Of a DNA stretch of 64,000 nucleotides, positions 60,101 through 64,000 are shown one piece after another; position 1 is the first letter of the stretch; each line of letters starts with the position of its first letter. Position numbers and translations under genes: made by a program. Source of the stretch: Allodiplogaster sudhausi (lineage: Eukaryota > Nematoda > Chromadorea > Rhabditida > Diplogasteridae); contig CALZFC010000111.1 of NCBI GenBank assembly GCA_945643635.1, positions 697,501 through 761,500 on the forward strand, written 5' to 3'. The notes under the pieces were generated by a model. The model had not been told where the DNA came from. It was given only the letters and a program-made list of their open reading frames with translations, and did not search any database.

Positions 60101-63100
60101 TCACTGATAAACAAAGGTCTTTCCACAGCCTCCCGATCCTGAAAGAAAGTAGCAGTTGTTAGCTCTGTACTCGTCAAGCGCCGTTGCAACTATCTCGTCG
60201 TATGCCTTTTTCTGCTCTGGCGTCAAAAGCTCCTCCATTCTTTGACATTCGGAAACATGGTCAATCTGAAGATTTTACAACTGTAGGATTGAAAAGAATT
60301 GTTTCTTTGACAAATATATGAAAATAATTAATTTAGAATTAAAATGTATTTTTTCACCAATATAATGTGTATAATTATATTGAAATATATAATGAACCTC
60401 AGCGTTATTGTCACTTTGCATATCATCGGCTGTTGTTTCCTGGCTGCGCGTAAGCCGGTAGAGTTTTGAATCGGGAAGATTGAAGTCAGCGAGCGTTTTG
60501 TCATGATGTTTGATTATGCTTTGTATGTGATAAAGCGCCTTTCCCTCACGCACACGTCTTGCATCCGGTGAATCACCCTGTGGCGGTGGTCGATCAAGAA
60601 GATCCTCTTTGAACTCTTTCCACGATGCAAGAGGATCGATGATGCCACCAAATATCAAAATGGTAGCAAACATTCTCCTCAGCTGTGTTGGCATTTTCAC
60701 CTAAAGGAATGAAATGTTAAATTTAGATATTTCATTATGATTGTTTGTGGACCTGAGCAGCGTCGCGAAGGGCAAGTTGGAATTCGACTTGACTGTTCAT
60801 GAAGCCGAGTTCTCTTGCAGCCTCTTCGAACGTCGCACAAACTTTCGGACCATTTGCAGTTGGAATGGTTCGGAGATCCGTAAAGCTTCTTATGTTACAG
60901 CGGTTCATTGCCAGCAGACGGATCGCGAAGATATCAAGAAAGCGGACGTTAACCGGACGAATACGAACAACGAGTTTGTTGCTTGCTTTCTTTCTTCGAA
61001 TCCATTTGTAAGAGCCACCGGTTTTTTGCAATATGTAATGCTGAGGGACGTCTTTGAATGTTAACGTTCGAGCACGTTCATCCTTCTTATTCAGCTCAAA
61101 CCACGCGGTTAGGGCGCTCATCGGCTCGCCAGAGGCTGCTTTCTTCGCTGCTTGTATTACATAAAATTTTATTATTCTAATTTTGTAAGATAAAAATATA
61201 ACAATAGTTAAGCATATACCGCATTCTTTCGAAAGCATATCAGTTCTGCATTCTCGCCATGAACGCCAAGGGCAACCACGTTGTGACTTTGCCGTGAAAG
61301 GAAATATCCTTGTAAGGTCCACATTGCCTCATTAGCGGTTAACTGTCGCATTTTTTCCAGAATGAAACCCTCGTCGAATGCAATAAATGGAAGATTGTCA
61401 TTTGCGCTCATTGTTAGTCCACGCTAAATAAGTATCAATTTAAATATTATTATTTGTTGTCAATAAACTTTCAAGTTTTCGTACCCTTTCAAGCTCTTCT
61501 GCCGTTCTTGCCCGAATTCGTGCGGCTGCTCGATCGTTTGCTGACATGTTATGGGGCAGAATTGCGTGACCAGACACCTTGCCACCACGTCCAGGAAGTC
61601 CATGTTCTTCTCCTGCTTCATTCTCGAAATTGTCAATAAACTCCACAAGTGCCTTGTCGAAACCCTGAAAAATAAGAGGATTGAATTATGATTTAGATTT
61701 CATTTATTCACTCAAATCACTAACTTTGTAAATATATTTATACATATATTTGACAACGTGCTGGCGAGAAACGCATTCAACATTTATATGGCAGGAGTAT
61801 TTGTTTAGGAGATACGGATTATGGGCAACGACGTATCTGTTGTTGGCGGAACCCTGATATAAATATGAATTCTATTGTTAAACTTTTTTGAATTTGCAAA
61901 TGCTAACATCGGAAAGAAGTTGGCCTTTCGTGTTTCGCATGACATAATGACGTCCATCATCTGGTCTAGCCAACATTGCATGTCCATCCTCACTTAATAA
62001 AAATGTGGCATATTTTTTTTATATATTTTAATTGAGAATTATATACCGAATCGATGTGTTCTCTGCGAAAGCATAGGGAAACTGCTTCGTGCATTGGGCA
62101 AATCTCTTATTCTTGAATTTTGGAGGGCGCTGATTACAATACGAAGTGCTGTCTCCTGTAAAGAACGTATTGTTAATTAAATATCTTTGGACGATTTTTA
62201 AGCGTTTGCTTTCCAGTTGAAATTAAGTGACATGCACAAGGTTTGTGAAACATGAAATCCCGGACGTTATTATAATAGCGCATCTTGTCTTCGAAATCAG
62301 GGTCGTCTTCTTTTGGTAACTCAGGAATTCGGGCGGAGATATAGCGATCAATTTTTGCCGGATTATCCAATTTGTCTTCCTTCTAAAAATTTTTTCCATT
62401 AAATATATGTTTCAACTGATTAATAAGTATACAAACACGAAGCGTGATGAGGATGTGAGCGTGGGGCATTCCACGCTTCTGAAATTCAATAGAAAGGCAG
62501 AATCCCTGTACACGTCCAAACAGTTTCCGCTCAACGATGTCGTTTAAGAGCTCTTGCAACTTCTCGTAGAACACATCGTTCACCAGTGCGGGATTGCTTG
62601 CCCACGTAGTCCCCGACACCAAATTATCTTTAATCTCTGGCCAATCGTTGTTTCCGGTAAATGTCACGAAAAGATCGGGTTTTCCAATCTGAACAGAACA
62701 AAATGTGTTATAAAGCGATGTAAATTTTAATCACTACATTTCAATTAATGCATTGTAATTAGATGAATTAAAAAAAACCTCATGTATGATCGCCATGGCA
62801 TCTTCAAATTTGTCACGGTAATATGCAGGTGAACCGGGCATAGTTGAAGGAAGGCGAAAATTGTATCCGAGAGCCACGTTCTTAATAAAATGTATGTAAG
62901 TATCCATTAACTAAAATATTATTTTTCACTTACATTTCGCTTAGCCTTCAGGTCGTTATATTTGAATGCCAGTGTATGAGCATGGGCGGCATGAAGTTCG
63001 ATTAAATTGTCTCGGGCATACTCCACTCTTTCTCGTAACACTTTAAGCGCTTGGTCGATTACCCAAAGTTGACCAAGTCGTTCAGATTGGGCAATCTTTA

Positions 63101-63968
63101 AAAGGAAAATAAGTAATATGAAAATAATGTAAAATCTAAGATCCAAATTACCGGATTGTTTTCCTTATCTCTCGTCTAACAGTAGTAATTTATTTATTTA
63201 TTGTACATGAAATTAATATTTCGATGTGACAGCACAAAAATATAGGAAGGAACGATTTAAATCGAATAGCGTTATATGTATATTGGGGTGGAAGGTGGGG
63301 GATAGGGATCGACGCCCACGAGTCGCACCAAGCCGGGGGCGCCACTGCCCGGCCTCGTCTTTGCCAGAGACGGTACAAGCTGGAGAGGAACAGCAGGCGG
63401 CTTGACTCGCGGTTGTCGATGGGGTCTTTAGAATGAAGTAGGCCGGAATCCGGGCTTAAATACCGCTAACTTCTACTACATTAATTATTTTCGGCAAGGA
63501 ATCGATAGACATTAGAACTTTACGAGCTGTATTAAGAGAAGGTGCAGAGAGAAAAGAGAGTGACAAACAAGGATACCATCGAGAAGTGCGAAAAGCAAAC
63601 GAGTACATAAGAAGATCTGACTTAGTAATGGGAATATGAAACGCAAATACTGATCTACGATTGTTGCATGGTTTAAACGAATAGAATAGCGATATAGGAG
63701 AAGACAAAATCATATGCAATAACTTATAAGCAGTAATGAGATCGATAATTGTAATAATTGTAATAGCAGCGTCGAGAAACGTTCGTCCGTGGTGTTTTTG
63801 CAGCTATGATTGCACCGTCTTCGTCAAATTCCTCTTTAATTCAACAATTGAAATTATTCAATCAATTGATTATCTTGCTATGATCATATGAAGGTTTTTT
63901 TTATTACCTGGTCGCTCTCCACTTTTGCTCTTGTCTTGACGGTAGTCTTGAATTACTTCAACTAAATT
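53180..63968 (-). CDS. Helitron Rep/PIF1 helicase fused to a USP-like cysteine protease
   Basis: Minus strand, many AT-rich introns. Rep: MPGSPAYYRDKFEDAMAI, FVTFTGNNDWPEIKDNL, HUH motif KRGMPHAHILITL (about 62440), CHINVECVSRQHVVKYMYKY (two-Tyr motif, about 61760), TANEAMWTLQGYFLSR. Helicase: Walker A GSGGCGKTFVYQ (60118-60150), Walker B VFIYDEATMSDKNMFHAIDR, GGDWKQLLPV, TLTHNMRASG, AYAMTVNKVH, QLYVAMSRSRASANVRFYTY (about 54800). The linker TPSSFPAHEVIE joins in phase to PNPTGTNCFIHAFIQCFRRL (USP Cys box, about 54220). Then come GQHDVNELIEDFINYI, a CLTC...CQNPVC finger, and GIGGHYVAMTRDN with HDDDRV (His/Asp box, about 53300). It ends either at TAA 53180-53182 or by the GTAAGT donor just before it. 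All key motifs look intact. The N-terminus runs off the window. Confidence 0.85.
55404..57195. repeat. Very long (TATG)n microsatellite, left block
   Basis: About 1.79 kb of almost pure TATG. TACG variants dominate the left third (55420-55865, few later). Single-A insertions (TAATG) recur from 55939 to 57167, often 21, 33 or about 100 bp apart; one TATC unit lies near 56590. It sits in a Helitron intron between NNK|gt and ag|VLDRVRGF. The long Met-Tyr-Val-Cys and Tyr-Ile-His-Thr frames are repeat translations. Confidence 0.95.
57196..58999. mobile_element. Long-TIR Tc1/mariner-like non-autonomous element
   Basis: 1804 bp. Inverted repeats of 616 bp each (57196-57811 and 58384-58999) start CAGTACGGCTCAGCGGCC and are flanked by TA on both sides within the TATG array. 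TA duplication plus CAGT ends fit the Tc1/mariner superfamily; very long TIRs resemble Tc3-type elements. Duplications of 6 or 10 bp are also formally possible because the flanks are repetitive. The 572-bp middle has a minus-strand open frame (DLLKYFHHEAFQEKAKGNQK; CQLCRLC) but no transposase catalytic motif that I can see. Confidence 0.85.
58116..58153. repeat. Perfect 17-bp palindrome with AAAA loop
   Basis: CCACCCAGCCATGATGC, AAAA, then its exact complement, inside the internal region of the long-TIR element. Could form a strong hairpin or be the footprint of a small inverted duplication. Confidence 0.85.
59000..59062. repeat. (TATG)n, right block
   Basis: Continuation of the microsatellite on the far side of the inserted element, with TATT variants, ending near the intron donor at about 59077. 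Confidence 0.85.
63181..63830 (-). pseudogene. 3' end of a LINE inserted in the Helitron region
   Basis: The minus-strand frame reads DLITAYKLLHMILSSPISLF, CNNRRSVFAFHIPITKSDLL, MYSFAFRTSRWYP. This is the usual C-terminus of LINE reverse-transcriptase proteins (DLI-x-YK, then a RRS...TK...SF.RT..W block). A stop and about 280 bp of GC-richer 3' UTR follow, with AATAAATAAATAAATT-type tail at 63182-63200. Upstream RT is missing, so it is 5'-truncated. It differs from the copy at 48-49.5 kb. Confidence 0.65.
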
Positions 63969-64000
63969 AACAGTAAATAGAAAATAAATTGTTTTATCTG

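Larger units (their letters stand above)
53180..64000 (-). mobile_element. Helitron rolling-circle transposon (right end outside window)
   Basis: Defined by the Rep-helicase gene above. Termini (5' TC, 3' CTRR with hairpin) were not identified. Two other elements lie within its span, a Tc1/mariner-like element in a microsatellite intron and a LINE 3' end. Confidence 0.75.

Noticed and set aside
1..64000. CRISPR-like arrays, tRNA or rRNA genes
   Set aside because: No array has unique spacers between repeats (all are tandem repeats) and no cloverleaf or rRNA signature was seen. A covariance-model scan would be decisive.

Overview
This is a stretch of invertebrate animal nuclear genome. The evidence is multi-exon genes with GT-AG introns (many of 40-80 nt), AATAAA signals, metazoan families (alpha-type nicotinic receptor, TM9SF4, FIT, CHMP7, BLOC-1 subunit, an Ig-EGF-TM ligand) and eukaryotic transposons. 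A secreted three-finger protein with nematode ET-module-like cysteine spacing hints at a nematode, but I cannot place the species. Introns and intergenic gaps are full of CT/GA microsatellites and TATG repeats. Most long open frames in the window are repeat or antisense shadows. Exon calls were made by eye from homology, reading phase and splice signals.

Left and middle (1-43 kb), compact host genes: 3' end of a membrane-protein gene (+, partial); NCBP1/CBP80 (-); a MULE-like fold-back element carrying an Ariadne-type RBR fragment; FIT (+); an alpha7-like nicotinic receptor subunit (+); a MAM-domain secreted protein (-); an ET/Ly6 plus Gly-rich secreted protein (+); CHMP7 (+); a C/EBP-type bZIP (+); neuroguidin (+); Pol III subunit RPC3 (+); a 94-aa membrane protein (-) whose single intron is almost filled by a TIR element containing a nested MITE and a 16-bp minisatellite; BLOC1S5 (-); TM9SF4 (+); and a DNAJC22/Wurst-like TM2 protein (+).

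43-52 kb, minus strand: APRT; an Ig-EGF-transmembrane ligand with neuregulin-type architecture; and an unidentified helical, acidic multi-exon gene with a decayed LINE copy in one intron.

52-64 kb, mobile-element territory: about 109-bp tandem repeats, then a large intron-containing Helitron on the minus strand. It has Rep HUH motifs, a PIF1-type helicase and, fused in frame at the C-terminus, a USP-like (C19) cysteine protease with Cys, His and Asp boxes. One Helitron intron is swollen to about 3.7 kb by a 1.8-kb TATG array into which a long-TIR Tc1/mariner-like element has inserted. A LINE 3' end sits near the Helitron N-terminus, and the Helitron runs off the right edge.

The most unusual items are the USP-Helitron fusion, the gene-fragment-bearing fold-back element with a 9-bp target duplication, the transposon-filled intron, the Ig-EGF-TM ligand, and the receptor pore with Met at the 9' gate.
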